The notes beneath the pieces are model-generated. The model saw only the letters and a program-made list of their open reading frames with translations, was not told where the DNA came from and did not search any database. The translations under genes were made by a program, and so were the position numbers. Positions 52,100-61,000 of a DNA stretch of 64,000 bases are shown piece by piece. Source of the stretch: Devosia rhodophyticola (GTDB lineage: Bacteria; Pseudomonadota; Alphaproteobacteria; Rhizobiales; Devosiaceae). Within the stretch, counting starts at the first letter, position 1; the number at the start of each line of letters is the position of its first letter. The DNA is taken from NCBI RefSeq assembly GCF_028816475.1, contig NZ_CP118247.1, positions 1,488,001-1,552,000 of the forward strand, in the 5' to 3' direction.

Positions 52100-53089
52100 A
52101 TGGATCATTTGCACCAGAGACTTGTTACCGTATTTGGTGGCTCGGGATTTGTCGGCACCCAGGTGGTTCAGACTTTGGCGCGGCGCGGTTATCGGGTGCG
52201 TGTCGCCGTGCGGCGGCCCGATCTTGCCGGGCATCTGAAGCCGCTGGGCGCTGTGGGACAGATCCAGCCCATTCAGGCCAATGTGCGCAATATGGCCTCG
52301 ATCCAGCGGGCGGTTGCCGGGGCCGATTTTGTGATCAATCTGGTTGGCATTGGCTATGAAGGGGGCAAGCAGCGCTTTGGCGTCGTGCATGTCGAGGGCG
52401 CGGCGGCTGTTGCGCGCGCTGCCAAAGCTGCCGGGGCCACCTCGCTGGTCCATATGTCAGCACTTGGGGCCGATGCGCAGAGCGAGAGCAACTATGCGTC
52501 ATCCAAGGGCGCCGGAGAAGCGGCTGTCATGGAAGCGTTTCCGCAGGCGATCATCATGCGCCCCTCAATTGTTTTTGGACGCGGGGACGGCTTTTTCAAT
52601 CTGATGGGAACGCTGGCGCGCTGGCTGCCCGTCATGCCGCTTATCGGGGGCCAATCAAATTTCCAGCCCGCCTATGTCGGCGATGTGGCCGAAGCTTTTG
52701 TGCTGGCTGCTGAAAGCAAGGTCAAGACCGGGCGCACTTATGAGCTGGGCGGTCCTGAGGTTTTGACCCACAAGGCATTGCTGGAGCTGGTGTTGCGGGA
52801 GACCCTGCGTACGCGGCCGCTCTTTGCAATGCCCACCTGGATGGCCAATATCGTCGCCTTCAAGTTTTCGCTATTGCCGTTTCCGCCCCTGCTGACCGCC
52901 GACCAGATCAAATTGCTGGCGCACGACAATAAAGTTTCCGATGAGGCGCGTTCACAAAAGCGCACGTTTGCGGCCTTTGGCATTGCCCCGACCTCGATGG
53001 AAACCATTTTGCCCAGCTATATGTGGCGGTTCCGGCGCAATGGGCAGTTTGACCGGCCCGAAGAGCGGCAAAACAGTTTGGCCGAATAG
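52100..53089 (+). CDS. Complex I NDUFA9-family NAD(P)-binding protein
   Basis: A 329-aa atypical SDR. The nucleotide motif GGSGFVG is at residues 13-19, followed by the NDUFA9-type core: NLVGIGYEGGKQRF, HVEGAAAVARAAK, VHMSALGAD and NYASSKGAGE. In alphaproteobacteria this family resembles the accessory NDUFA9 subunit of mitochondrial complex I and is commonly encoded beside uppP, as here. A GGAG lies upstream of the ATG. The cofactor is probably NADPH, in a structural role. Confidence 0.88.
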   Translation: MDHLHQRLVTVFGGSGFVGTQVVQTLARRGYRVRVAVRRPDLAGHLKPLGAVGQIQPIQANVRNMASIQRAVAGADFVINLVGIGYEGGKQRFGVVHVEGAAAVARAAKAAGATSLVHMSALGADAQSESNYASSKGAGEAAVMEAFPQAIIMRPSIVFGRGDGFFNLMGTLARWLPVMPLIGGQSNFQPAYVGDVAEAFVLAAESKVKTGRTYELGGPEVLTHKALLELVLRETLRTRPLFAMPTWMANIVAFKFSLLPFPPLLTADQIKLLAHDNKVSDEARSQKRTFAAFGIAPTSMETILPSYMWRFRRNGQFDRPEERQNSLAE

Positions 53090-53119
53090 GCCTGATTTTC
53101 AGTTTTGAAATTTTTATAA

Positions 53120-53143
53120 ATGGCGGGTCTGGTGGCCCGCCAT
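53120..53143. terminator. Convergent terminator between NDUFA9-like gene and uppP
   Basis: ATGGCGGG (53120-53127) and CCCGCCAT (53136-53143) pair over an 8-nt loop. The minus strand continues into a T/A-rich stretch, so it probably ends uppP transcription and may work both ways. Confidence 0.6.
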
Positions 53144-53156
53144 TGTCGTTTCGCGC

Positions 53157-53966
53157 TCAGCGCATGACCAAAAGAGCGACAAGACCAATGCCGCCCACCG
53201 CGATGCGCCAATAGGCGAAGGGAGCAAAGCCGTGGCGGGAGACGAAATCGAGCAGATAGCGCACAACGATAGCGCCCACCACAAACGAGGCGGCAAAGCC
53301 GATGGCGATTGACAGGCCGAGATCGGCGGTCATCAGGGCGCGGCTCTTGTAAAAATCATAGCCAAAGGCGCCGATCATGATTGGCAGGGCGATGAAAAAG
53401 GTGAATTCTGCCGCCGAGCGCTTGTCGGTGCCAAACAGCATCGAGCCAACGATGGTGGCACCGGAGCGGGACACGCCGGGGATCAGCGCCAACATCTGGA
53501 ACAGGCCAACGATGAGGCTGAGGTGCCAGGGGTAGGTATAGATATCGGTATAGCGCGGTTTGAGCGGCAGGCGATCAACGATCAGCAGAACGATGCCGCC
53601 GAGCAAAAGCATGATGCAGATAACCAGCGGAGTTTCGTAGAGCACCCCCTGAATGAAATCATGCAGGGCAACGCCGGCGAGCGCGGCCGGAAACGAGGCC
53701 AGTATGACATTGCGGGCAAAGGCCCAGGCGTAGGGTTTACCGGTCAATGCATCGCGAATCAGGGTTGCGAGCTTGGCAAAGTAAATTGTGACGATGGCCA
53801 GAATCGCGCCCAATTGAATGAGCACAATAAAAACGGCAGGCTGGGTGAGGCCGAAAAATTCGCCCGCCAGCAACAGGTGGCCGGTTGAGGAAACCGGCAG
53901 GAATTCGGTAAGCCCTTCAATTAATCCGAGCACCAAAGGCACAAAAAGACCTTGATCGACGTTCAT
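53157..53966 (-). CDS. uppP: Undecaprenyl-diphosphatase UppP (BacA)
   Basis: A 269-aa membrane protein with about eight helices. The two family motifs are present: LGLIEGLTEFLPVSSTGHLLL (residues 13-33) and PGVSRSGATIVGSML in the second half, where the Glu, Ser and Arg form the active site. UppP dephosphorylates undecaprenyl diphosphate for peptidoglycan and polysaccharide synthesis and lowers bacitracin sensitivity. Confidence 0.96.
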   Translation of the reverse strand: MNVDQGLFVPLVLGLIEGLTEFLPVSSTGHLLLAGEFFGLTQPAVFIVLIQLGAILAIVTIYFAKLATLIRDALTGKPYAWAFARNVILASFPAALAGVALHDFIQGVLYETPLVICIMLLLGGIVLLIVDRLPLKPRYTDIYTYPWHLSLIVGLFQMLALIPGVSRSGATIVGSMLFGTDKRSAAEFTFFIALPIMIGAFGYDFYKSRALMTADLGLSIAIGFAASFVVGAIVVRYLLDFVSRHGFAPFAYWRIAVGGIGLVALLVMR

Positions 53967-54099
53967 TTGATCCCCTAATTCATTAGGACAAGCCGCAGCA
54001 TGGGCTCGGGAGTTCAGGCAGGTGTGATAGCGTTGTTCGCACCTACCGCCAATAAGCCCTATGCTCAGGAAATGGCTAGAAAGTTAAAGAGTGACCCGC

Positions 54100-54777
54100 A
54101 TGCCCACTTTGCTGCACCACCCGCTCGATCCATCCTCGCGTCTGGCCCGGCTGATGCTGGCCGAGTATGGCGTGCCTGTCGAGCTTGAAGAGATCAAGCC
54201 CTGGCTGCGCGAGGCTGACTTTCTGGAAATCAACCCGGCAGCGACCCTGCCCATCCTTGTCGATGAAAAGGGCGGGCAGGCCGTGGGCTGTCTTGCCGTG
54301 TTGCACATGATCGAGGACCTTTATGCGCCCACGAGCATCGACGGGCTGATGCCCACAGATGCCGCGCAGCGGGCAGAAATGTGGCGGCTGTTCGAATGGG
54401 TCAATGCCAAACTCAATGACGAAGTTACCCGCTATGTGCTGGAGGAAAAGATCGCCAAGCGCGATACGAGGGGCGCGACCCCGGAGCCATCGGTGCTGCG
54501 GGCGGCCAAAACCAATCTGGCCGAGCATATGCTCTATTTCAACTGGCTATTGGCGACGCGCGAATGGCTTTCGGGCGAGGTGATGACGCTGGCCGATTTT
54601 GCGCTGGCGGCGCATCTGTCGAGCCTTGATTATACCGGGGACATTGACTGGGGGAAAGCGGGCGAAACCCGCGACTGGTATTCGCGAATCAAATCGCGCC
54701 CGGCATTTCGAACCCTGTTGAATGATCGCGTTGTTGCCATGCCGCCACACAAGGGTTATGCGGACCTCGATTTTTGA
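54100..54777 (+). CDS. Glutathione S-transferase family protein
   Basis: A 225-aa GST. The N-terminal thioredoxin-like domain (about 1-75) includes HHPLDPSSRLARLMLAEYG and the cis-Pro of NPAATLPILVD; the C-terminal helical domain follows, with LSGEVMTLADFALAAHLS. ATG 54100 is taken; a GTG three codons earlier (54091) is also possible. It overlaps queG by four bases (TTGA). The substrate is unknown. Confidence 0.9.
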   Translation: MPTLLHHPLDPSSRLARLMLAEYGVPVELEEIKPWLREADFLEINPAATLPILVDEKGGQAVGCLAVLHMIEDLYAPTSIDGLMPTDAAQRAEMWRLFEWVNAKLNDEVTRYVLEEKIAKRDTRGATPEPSVLRAAKTNLAEHMLYFNWLLATREWLSGEVMTLADFALAAHLSSLDYTGDIDWGKAGETRDWYSRIKSRPAFRTLLNDRVVAMPPHKGYADLDF

Positions 54778-55904
54778 ACCAGCCTGTCCAACGCGCGCTT
54801 GATGAAGTGCGAAGCCGCGCCGAGGCGCTCGGCTTTGACAGTTTTGGCGTGACCGCGGCGACCGCGCGCCCCGACCTGCCCGCAAAACTCAATCGGGCGC
54901 TGGCGGCGGGCTGGCACGGCGACATGGATTGGATGGCCGAAACCGAGGAGCGGCGTGGCGCGCCGCAGGCTTTGTGGTCCGAGGCGCGCTCGATCATCGT
55001 GTTGGGGATGAATTACGGGCCGCAGAGCGATCCGCTGGCGCTGCTTGAGGAAAAATCGCTCGGCACCATTTCGGTCTATGCCCGCAATCGCGATTACCAC
55101 GAGATAATCAAGGGCAAGCTCAAGGAGCTGGCGGGGCTATTGTCGCGGCGCACCGGGGCCGAGGTCAAGGTGTTCGTTGATACAGCCCCGGTGATGGAAA
55201 AGCCGCTGGCCGAGGCGGCGGGCCTTGGCTGGCAGGGCAAGCATAGCGTTTTGGTCAGCCGACAATTCGGCTCGTGGCTGTTTCTGGGGGCGATCTTTAC
55301 CGACGCCGATCTGCCGCTTGATAGCCCGCACGCCGAAAACTGCGGCAGCTGTACAAAGTGCCTTGATATATGCCCGACCAACGCCTTTCCCGCGCCGTTC
55401 AAACTGGATGCGCGGCGGTGTCTTGCCTATCTCAGTGTTGAGCACAAGGGGCCGATTCCGCTTGAATTTCGGGTGCCGATGGGCAACCGGATATATGGGT
55501 GCGACGATTGTCTTGCGGTATGCCCGTGGAACAAGTTTGCCAGTGTCAGCCGCGAAGTGCGCTTACAGGGACGGGCCGAGTTTGAGCGGCCAGAGCTGGC
55601 CGATCTGGTGGGGCTGGATGATCCGGGGTTTCGCGCCCTGTTTGCCGGCTCGCCGATCAAGCGGATCGGGCACGCGCGGTTTTTGCGCAATGTGCTGATT
55701 GCCATTGGCAATAGCGGCGATAGGCACTTGTTGGAGGCGGCGATTGCGCAGCTTGATTCACGCGAACCGGTGGTGCGGGGGGCTGCCGTGTGGGCGGTGC
55801 GCAAGCTGGCCCCGCAGCGCGCCAATGCGCTTGAGGCGCAGTACTTACCTAATGAGGCCGATGCCGATGTGCGGACCGAGTGGACAGTTGCACTGGATGA
55901 TTAG
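54774..55904 (+). CDS. queG: Epoxyqueuosine reductase QueG
   Basis: A 376-aa cobalamin-dependent reductase for the last step of queuosine synthesis in tRNA. Catalytic Asp136 is in VFVDTAPVMEK. The two [4Fe-4S] clusters use Cys190/193/196 with Cys250 and Cys243/246 with Cys200 (CGSCTKCLDICP, CDDCLAVCPW). A HEAT-like tail completes the long form. The start is TTG 54774, overlapping the GST stop; no ATG is in frame before residue 51. Confidence 0.94.
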   Translation: MNQPVQRALDEVRSRAEALGFDSFGVTAATARPDLPAKLNRALAAGWHGDMDWMAETEERRGAPQALWSEARSIIVLGMNYGPQSDPLALLEEKSLGTISVYARNRDYHEIIKGKLKELAGLLSRRTGAEVKVFVDTAPVMEKPLAEAAGLGWQGKHSVLVSRQFGSWLFLGAIFTDADLPLDSPHAENCGSCTKCLDICPTNAFPAPFKLDARRCLAYLSVEHKGPIPLEFRVPMGNRIYGCDDCLAVCPWNKFASVSREVRLQGRAEFERPELADLVGLDDPGFRALFAGSPIKRIGHARFLRNVLIAIGNSGDRHLLEAAIAQLDSREPVVRGAAVWAVRKLAPQRANALEAQYLPNEADADVRTEWTVALDD

Positions 55905-55907
55905 CAG

Positions 55908-56771
55908 ATGAATGTTTTCTTTTTCGGGCTGGGCTATTCCGCCCAGGCAAGTGCTGTGGCCATTAAGGCAATGGACCCGGGTGTGGCGATTGGCGGGACG
56001 GTGCGCGGCGCTGAAAAGCTTGTGGGGTTGCGGGCGCAGGGGTTGGCAGCCCAGGTATTTGACGGATCGGTCGATCCGGCGCTGGTCAGCGATGTGCAGC
56101 GGGCCAGTCATGTTGTTGTCTCGATTGCACCTGATGCAGACGGCGATGCGGTGCTCAACCATTTTGCCGGGACACTGGCGGCATCGGCGTCGCTCGAATG
56201 GCTCTGCTATTATTCAACCGTTGGGGTTTATGGCAATTTTGACGGGCACTGGATCGATGAGAGCGCGGTGTGCGCGCCGATCAACCAGCGCTCGCAGCAA
56301 CGGGTTGTTGCCGAGCAGGCGTGGCGCGATTTTGCCGCCGCCAACAAGGTGCCGCTGATGATTATGCGGCTGGCCGGGATCTATGGGCCGGGCCGCTCGA
56401 GTTTTGACAAGCTTTTGGCGGGCACGGCCAAAAGAATCGTCAAGCCCGGACAGGTGTTCAATCGCATTCACGTGGCCGATATCGGGCGGGTGACGGCACT
56501 GGCAGCAAAACAGAAACTGGCGGGGACGTTCAATCTGGCCGACGACGAACCGGCTCCACCGCAGGATGTTGTAACTTATGCCGCCGAAATGGCCGGGATG
56601 GCGCCGCCGCGCGAAACTGATTTTGCCACCGCCGACATGACACCGATGGCCCGCTCATTTTATGCGGACAACAAGAAAGTCTCCAACAGGGCAATCAAGC
56701 AGGCGCTGGGGATTGAACTTTTGTATCCAAGCTACAGGGAAGGCTTGCGCGCCATCCATGACGCACGCTGA
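55908..56771 (+). CDS. NAD-dependent epimerase/dehydratase-like protein (YeeZ type)
   Basis: A 287-aa extended-SDR-like protein with an N-terminal Rossmann strand (MNVFFFGLGYSAQASA), YYSTVGVYGNFDG and the C-terminal substrate region. Commonly encoded after queG in rhizobia. It starts three bases after the queG stop. The physiological substrate is not known. Confidence 0.85.
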   Translation: MNVFFFGLGYSAQASAVAIKAMDPGVAIGGTVRGAEKLVGLRAQGLAAQVFDGSVDPALVSDVQRASHVVVSIAPDADGDAVLNHFAGTLAASASLEWLCYYSTVGVYGNFDGHWIDESAVCAPINQRSQQRVVAEQAWRDFAAANKVPLMIMRLAGIYGPGRSSFDKLLAGTAKRIVKPGQVFNRIHVADIGRVTALAAKQKLAGTFNLADDEPAPPQDVVTYAAEMAGMAPPRETDFATADMTPMARSFYADNKKVSNRAIKQALGIELLYPSYREGLRAIHDAR

Positions 56772-57429
56772 ACCAGAAGTGAAACCGGCCAAGTCGGCCC
56801 CACAAAGGGTCATGCTGGAGGGCAAGTATGTGCGGCTGGAGCCCCTGGGGCTGCACCACGCCGCCGACCTTTACACAGCCTCAATCGGCGAGGGCGTGCC
56901 GGAGCGCTATCGCTGGCTGTTTGAACATCCGCCCGCGTCCCAGCAAGAGATCGAAAGCTGGATACACGCCGTCAATGGCGGTTCGGACCGCTATGTGGCG
57001 GTGATCGACAGGGCCAGTGACCGCGCCGTCGGCCGACAGGGGTGGTTGCGCATTTTTCCCGATCACGCCTCGATTGAGATAGGCGGCATCTATTGGGGGC
57101 CGCAGATGGCAGGCTCGCGACTGGCGACCGAAGCCTTCTATCTGTTCGCCCGGCACGCCTTCGATGCGCTCGGTTACCGGCGCTTCGAGTGGAAATGCAA
57201 TAATCTCAACGAACCCTCCAGGGCCGCGGCAAGACGATTCGGTTTTCAATATGAAGGCCTGTTTCGACAGGACCGGATTGCCAAGGGACAAAGCCGGGAT
57301 ACTGCCTGGTTTTCCATTATTGACAGCGAATGGCCGAAGCTGCGCGCCGAGTATGAACGCTGGCTGGACGCGGACAATTTCGATGATGCCGGTCAGCAAC
57401 GCTCGAAACTGGCAACGCGCACGGATTAG
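56758..57429 (+). CDS. GNAT-family N-acetyltransferase (RimJ/RimL type)
   Basis: A 223-aa protein with the GNAT fold: substrate-side strand VRLEPLGLHHAADLY, central strand IEIGGIYWGPQMAGSRLATEA around the acetyl-CoA site, and the late NEPSRAAARRFGFQYEG. ATG 56758 overlaps the end of the previous gene by 14 bases. The acceptor (protein N-terminus or small molecule) is unknown. Confidence 0.88.
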   Translation: MTHAEPEVKPAKSAPQRVMLEGKYVRLEPLGLHHAADLYTASIGEGVPERYRWLFEHPPASQQEIESWIHAVNGGSDRYVAVIDRASDRAVGRQGWLRIFPDHASIEIGGIYWGPQMAGSRLATEAFYLFARHAFDALGYRRFEWKCNNLNEPSRAAARRFGFQYEGLFRQDRIAKGQSRDTAWFSIIDSEWPKLRAEYERWLDADNFDDAGQQRSKLATRTD

Positions 57430-58196
57430 GGGACGATCAGACGCCGCACCGCGTCGGTCAGCAAATCAAGATCCTGCGGGCGGCTGAGGCGGTGATCGCC
57501 ATCGGGCACCAGTGTCAGGGTGACCGGATCATGCAGTAGATGGGTGGTGAGCTTGATGGCATGCGATTGAGGCACGTCAGGATCCTTGCCGCCCTGCAGG
57601 ATGGTGATCGGGCAGCCAGTTTCGATGACACCACCCAGGAGGCGATGCTTTTCACCATCCTCGATCAGACCATTGGTTATGCGATAGGGCGTATCCGAAT
57701 ATTGCGAAGGCTGGTCAATATAGCCCTGGGCTGAAAGCGCCTGACGTTCTTCGGGTGTAAAATCGGGGAGCATCAGTTCGTGGGTCATATCGACGGCGGG
57801 CGCGATCAGAACCAGCGCGTGCAGGGGCGTGCCGTGCGCCAGAAGATGCTTTGCCAGCAGCATTGCCAGCCAGCCGCCCATTGAAGAGCCAACAACGATC
57901 TGCGGGCCCTTGGTCAGGGCAAAGACGGCGATGGTTTCCTCGAGCCAGCGCGAAATGGTGCCGAGATCGAACGCGCCGCCGGATATGCCATGGCCGGAAT
58001 AGTCGAAACGCGTGACCGCCAGGCCATTTTCGGCACCAAAAGCATCAAGCGCCATGGCTTTGGAGCCGACCATATCGGAGCGAAACCCGCCGAGCCAGAA
58101 AATGCCGGGGCTGGCGCCGGGGCGCTGGGCAATGGCAATGGTGCGGGCCGCTTCGGCCTCACCCAGCGTTAAGCTTTTCTCAACAATTTCTGCCAT
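57426..58196 (-). CDS. Alpha/beta hydrolase
   Basis: A 256-aa alpha/beta-hydrolase. The nucleophile elbow GSSMGG places Ser at residue 105, the acid is in GGKDPDVP and the His in PDGDHRLS near the end. SGHGISGG marks the oxyanion side. It converges on the GNAT gene with a four-base overlap of 3' ends. It could be an esterase or carboxylesterase; the substrate is unknown. Confidence 0.88.
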   Translation of the reverse strand: MAEIVEKSLTLGEAEAARTIAIAQRPGASPGIFWLGGFRSDMVGSKAMALDAFGAENGLAVTRFDYSGHGISGGAFDLGTISRWLEETIAVFALTKGPQIVVGSSMGGWLAMLLAKHLLAHGTPLHALVLIAPAVDMTHELMLPDFTPEERQALSAQGYIDQPSQYSDTPYRITNGLIEDGEKHRLLGGVIETGCPITILQGGKDPDVPQSHAIKLTTHLLHDPVTLTLVPDGDHRLSRPQDLDLLTDAVRRLIVP

Positions 58197-58361
58197 CGCC
58201 CTTTGTCCTTTAATCAGTTATGCTATTGAAGTTAGCCGTCTGGGCCGATCCAGACAGAGCCGCCAAAATTTGGCTACGTTTGCCTGTTGACTTATGCGGG
58301 CGCTAACACGATTTTATGCACGAATTCACCATTTGGCTTATCAACACAAGGAACGTTTGCC

Positions 58362-58898
58362 ATTCGTCGTCCAATGAGACCCGTTGCGCCCCAGAAGGAT
58401 GGGCCGCTATCCAACGAAGATATCACCAGCGCCGATGTTCAGCTCATCGATGCTGAAGGCGAAAATCGCGGGGTCGTCAATACCCGTGTCGCGCTGACCG
58501 AGGCACAGGAAGCTGGCCTCGATCTGGTCTTGATCTCTCCCAACGCCCAGCCGCCTGTTGCAAAGATGCTGGATCTGGGGCGCTTCAAATATGCCGCGCA
58601 GAAAAAAGCTGCCGAGGCGCGCAAGAAGCAGAAGGTGATCGAGGTCAAGGAAATCCAGTTGCGACCCAATATCGACACCCACGACTACGACACCAAGATG
58701 AAAGCGGTAAAACGCTTTATCGAGGACGGTGACCGGGTCAAGGTGACGATGCGTTTCCGGGGCCGCGAAATGGCGCATCAGGACATCGGCATGCACCTTC
58801 TGATCAAGGTCAAGGACCAGATGGAAGAACTGGCCAAGGTCGAATCGCAGCCGCGTTCCGAAGGCCGCCAGATGGTCATGGTGCTGGCGCCCCGCTAG
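58362..58898 (+). CDS. infC: Translation initiation factor IF-3
   Basis: A 178-aa IF-3 with the N-terminal domain ([20 protein letters not shown]), the lysine-rich linker and the C-terminal domain ([20 protein letters not shown]). The likely start codon is ATT 58362, with AAGGA (58348-58352) nine bases upstream; it gives the family N-terminus (Met)[14 protein letters not shown]. An ATT/AUU start is the known device by which IF-3 represses its own translation. An internal ATG at 58374 is less likely. Confidence 0.93.
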   Translation: MRRPMRPVAPQKDGPLSNEDITSADVQLIDAEGENRGVVNTRVALTEAQEAGLDLVLISPNAQPPVAKMLDLGRFKYAAQKKAAEARKKQKVIEVKEIQLRPNIDTHDYDTKMKAVKRFIEDGDRVKVTMRFRGREMAHQDIGMHLLIKVKDQMEELAKVESQPRSEGRQMVMVLAPR

Positions 58899-58926
58899 GG
58901 CTTCACCCCTTGTTGAAATATTGAAG

Positions 58927-58951
58927 AGGCGGGCCGGGTGCCCGCCTTTTT
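58927..58951 (+). terminator. Rho-independent terminator after infC
   Basis: AGGCGGGC (58927-58934) and GCCCGCCT (58940-58947) pair over a 5-nt loop and run into TTTTT (58947-58951). Confidence 0.85.
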
Positions 58952-58960
58952 CTTTGGCGG

Positions 58961-59860
58961 TCAGGCCTTGGCGAGGGCCGCGTCGACGTCCTTGCCATAG
59001 GGAATGGCAGGCTGGGCGCCGGGATTAAGGCAGGCAAGGCTACCCGCATAAGCGGCCCGGCGCATGGCCTGCTCGAGCGGCAGCCCGGCATCGAGCGCGG
59101 CGGCCAGATAGCCGCAAAACGTATCCCCTGCCCCCACCGTATCAACCGGGGTGACTTTCAGGGCATCAACGGCAATCAACTGGTCGGGGGTGGCGGCTTT
59201 GGCGCCATTGGGGCCGAGCGTGACGATGATGGTCTGGTTGTGGGTTTTGGCCCAATCGCGCATCATCGTGTCCAATTCACCAGCCTTGTCGCCGCAGAGC
59301 AGGGCAAATTCGGTTTCGTTGGCCACCGTGATCGCGGCGTTGGCTGCCTGGGCGGGCGTGTCGCTGAGGAATGGCGCGGTATTAAGAATGGCGATGACGC
59401 CTTTTTCCCGGGCCAGCGCCAGCGCACGGGCGGTCGCCGCTTGCGGGATTTCCTGCTGCAACAGCAGGATCGAGCCCTTTTGCATGTCGGCGAGTGCTGC
59501 CTCGGCATCGGCGGGCGTCAATTCGCCATTAGCGCCGGGCAGGACCGCGATGACGTTTTCGCCCGCGCCATCAACAAAGATCATGGCAATGCCGGTTGAC
59601 CCGTCGACGGTGCGCACGCCAGCGAGGTCCACGCCGTCGCCGCGCAGTTTTTCCAGCGCAATGTCGGCGAAGGCATCACTGCCCACGGCGCTGAAGTGGC
59701 GGACCTCGGCACCGGCGCGGCGGGCCGCCAGCGCCTGATTGGCCCCCTTGCCGCCTGCCGCCATTGAAAAGGTGCCACCGGCAACGGTTTCACCGGGCTG
59801 AGGCAGGCGCGAGACAGTACCAACCTGATCAAGATTGGTGGAGCCAAAAACGCTGATCAT
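58961..59860 (-). CDS. rbsK: Ribokinase-like PfkB-family sugar kinase
   Basis: A 299-aa PfkB kinase: the N-terminal substrate motif GGKGANQALAARRAG and the C-terminal DTVGAGDTFCGYLAAAL with the catalytic Asp. The pattern is that of RbsK, which makes ribose-5-phosphate. No ribose transporter adjoins it. ATG 59860 matches the family start. Confidence 0.88.
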   Translation of the reverse strand: MISVFGSTNLDQVGTVSRLPQPGETVAGGTFSMAAGGKGANQALAARRAGAEVRHFSAVGSDAFADIALEKLRGDGVDLAGVRTVDGSTGIAMIFVDGAGENVIAVLPGANGELTPADAEAALADMQKGSILLLQQEIPQAATARALALAREKGVIAILNTAPFLSDTPAQAANAAITVANETEFALLCGDKAGELDTMMRDWAKTHNQTIIVTLGPNGAKAATPDQLIAVDALKVTPVDTVGAGDTFCGYLAAALDAGLPLEQAMRRAAYAGSLACLNPGAQPAIPYGKDVDAALAKA

Positions 59861-59876
59861 GAGACGAGAACTTTCA

Positions 59877-60395
59877 TTAAAGGGCCTTGAGTACCGTATT
59901 CCAGTTGCGCGACGTCCACAGGTGCTGCTTGCCGAAGAACTGGTGGATTTGATCCATGCCCGCTCCAAACCGGCCAGAGGGCATGCGGTGGGCGATGATA
60001 AAAATTTCGGTGTCGGTCAGATGAACGACGCGAAAATCGCCGGGCACTTCGCACGGCATCGGCAAGGATTTGGCGACGGGATCGGCAAGAAAGGTCACAT
60101 AAAACTTGGTGTCTTTGTCAGCCGCCAATCCGCGGAACGGGTCGCTGCCGACCGTTTCCTGCAATTGGGCCTGACTGCGCAAAACCACGGGAATGGGGAA
60201 GCCGAAGGCTTTTTCCAGTCCCGATTCGATCCGGTGCCGATCAATAATATCGGCGTCGAACAGTACATTGCCGCTGGCCAGCAGGGTTTTGACATTGTCA
60301 TAACCCAGATCAGTAAAGGCCTGCCGCAGATCGGCGCTCCTGACCTGCCGTTTGCCCAGATTGACGCCCCGCAGCCAGGCGATGTGACGGGTCAC
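59877..60395 (-). CDS. DUF1697 family protein
   Basis: A 172-aa DUF1697 protein (IAWLRGVNLGKRQV, LLASGNVLFDAD, and late YTEI-like HLTDTEIFIIAHR). The function of the family is unknown. It overlaps the YdeI-like gene by four bases, so the two are coupled, with the arylamine acetyltransferase gene ahead of them on the same strand. Confidence 0.88.
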   Translation of the reverse strand: MTRHIAWLRGVNLGKRQVRSADLRQAFTDLGYDNVKTLLASGNVLFDADIIDRHRIESGLEKAFGFPIPVVLRSQAQLQETVGSDPFRGLAADKDTKFYVTFLADPVAKSLPMPCEVPGDFRVVHLTDTEIFIIAHRMPSGRFGAGMDQIHQFFGKQHLWTSRNWNTVLKAL

Positions 60396-61000
60396 GATTT
60401 TTTGCTCGCGGGCAGGGGGTGAAGGGTTTCTCCCCGGGCCAGCATATCAACGAAACGCTCAATCGCACGCGCGCGACCGGCGGCAGTTTTAAGATTGCCG
60501 ATCCGGAAAGCCAGCGCAAAGCGATTGGTCTTGTCCAACTGTTCGAACAGGGGTTGGGCCGCCGGATTGGTAGAAATGGCGGCCAGCAGATCCTCTGGCA
60601 TTTCTATATCGGCGGACGAGCCATAGGCGGCCGCCCAGCGACCATCCTTGATGGCGGCATCGACATGGACCTGCCCATGCTCGGTCATTCGGCCTTCAAC
60701 TTTGAGGCGCGCGATGTGATTGCGGTTTTTCTGGCTCCAGATACTTTTGGGTCTTCGGGGCGAAAACCGCTGCAGGAAGGCGGTTTCGTCAAAACTTTTC
60801 TTGATGCCATCAATCCAGCCCCAGCATAGCGCCACGTCAAGCGCTTCAGCATAGGTGATGGATGGTGTGTCGCTGCCCTTCTTGGCGATCTTGAGCCAAA
60901 GCTCGGTTTCGCTGGCGTGATGGCGCGAAAGCCAGTCAAGGAAGGCAGATCCGTTATCAAAACCCCTGATGCGGTCGGGCCGCGGGATAACCGGGGCCAT
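60392..61000 (-). CDS. YdeI/OmdA family protein
   Basis: A 202-aa protein with the family N-terminus (ALCWGWIDGIKKSFDETAFLQRF, then SPRRPKSIWSQKN) and the C-terminal OmdA helix pair. Relatives are called bacteriocin-protection or OmpD-associated proteins without a solid mechanism. It shares its first base with the end of the arylamine acetyltransferase gene. Confidence 0.87.
   Translation of the reverse strand: MAPVIPRPDRIRGFDNGSAFLDWLSRHHASETELWLKIAKKGSDTPSITYAEALDVALCWGWIDGIKKSFDETAFLQRFSPRRPKSIWSQKNRNHIARLKVEGRMTEHGQVHVDAAIKDGRWAAAYGSSADIEMPEDLLAAISTNPAAQPLFEQLDKTNRFALAFRIGNLKTAAGRARAIERFVDMLARGETLHPLPASKKS

Noticed and set aside
54901..54930. TGGCACG near 54.9 kb as a sigma-54 promoter
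   Set aside because: It lies inside queG, and the -12 GC element is not at the required spacing.
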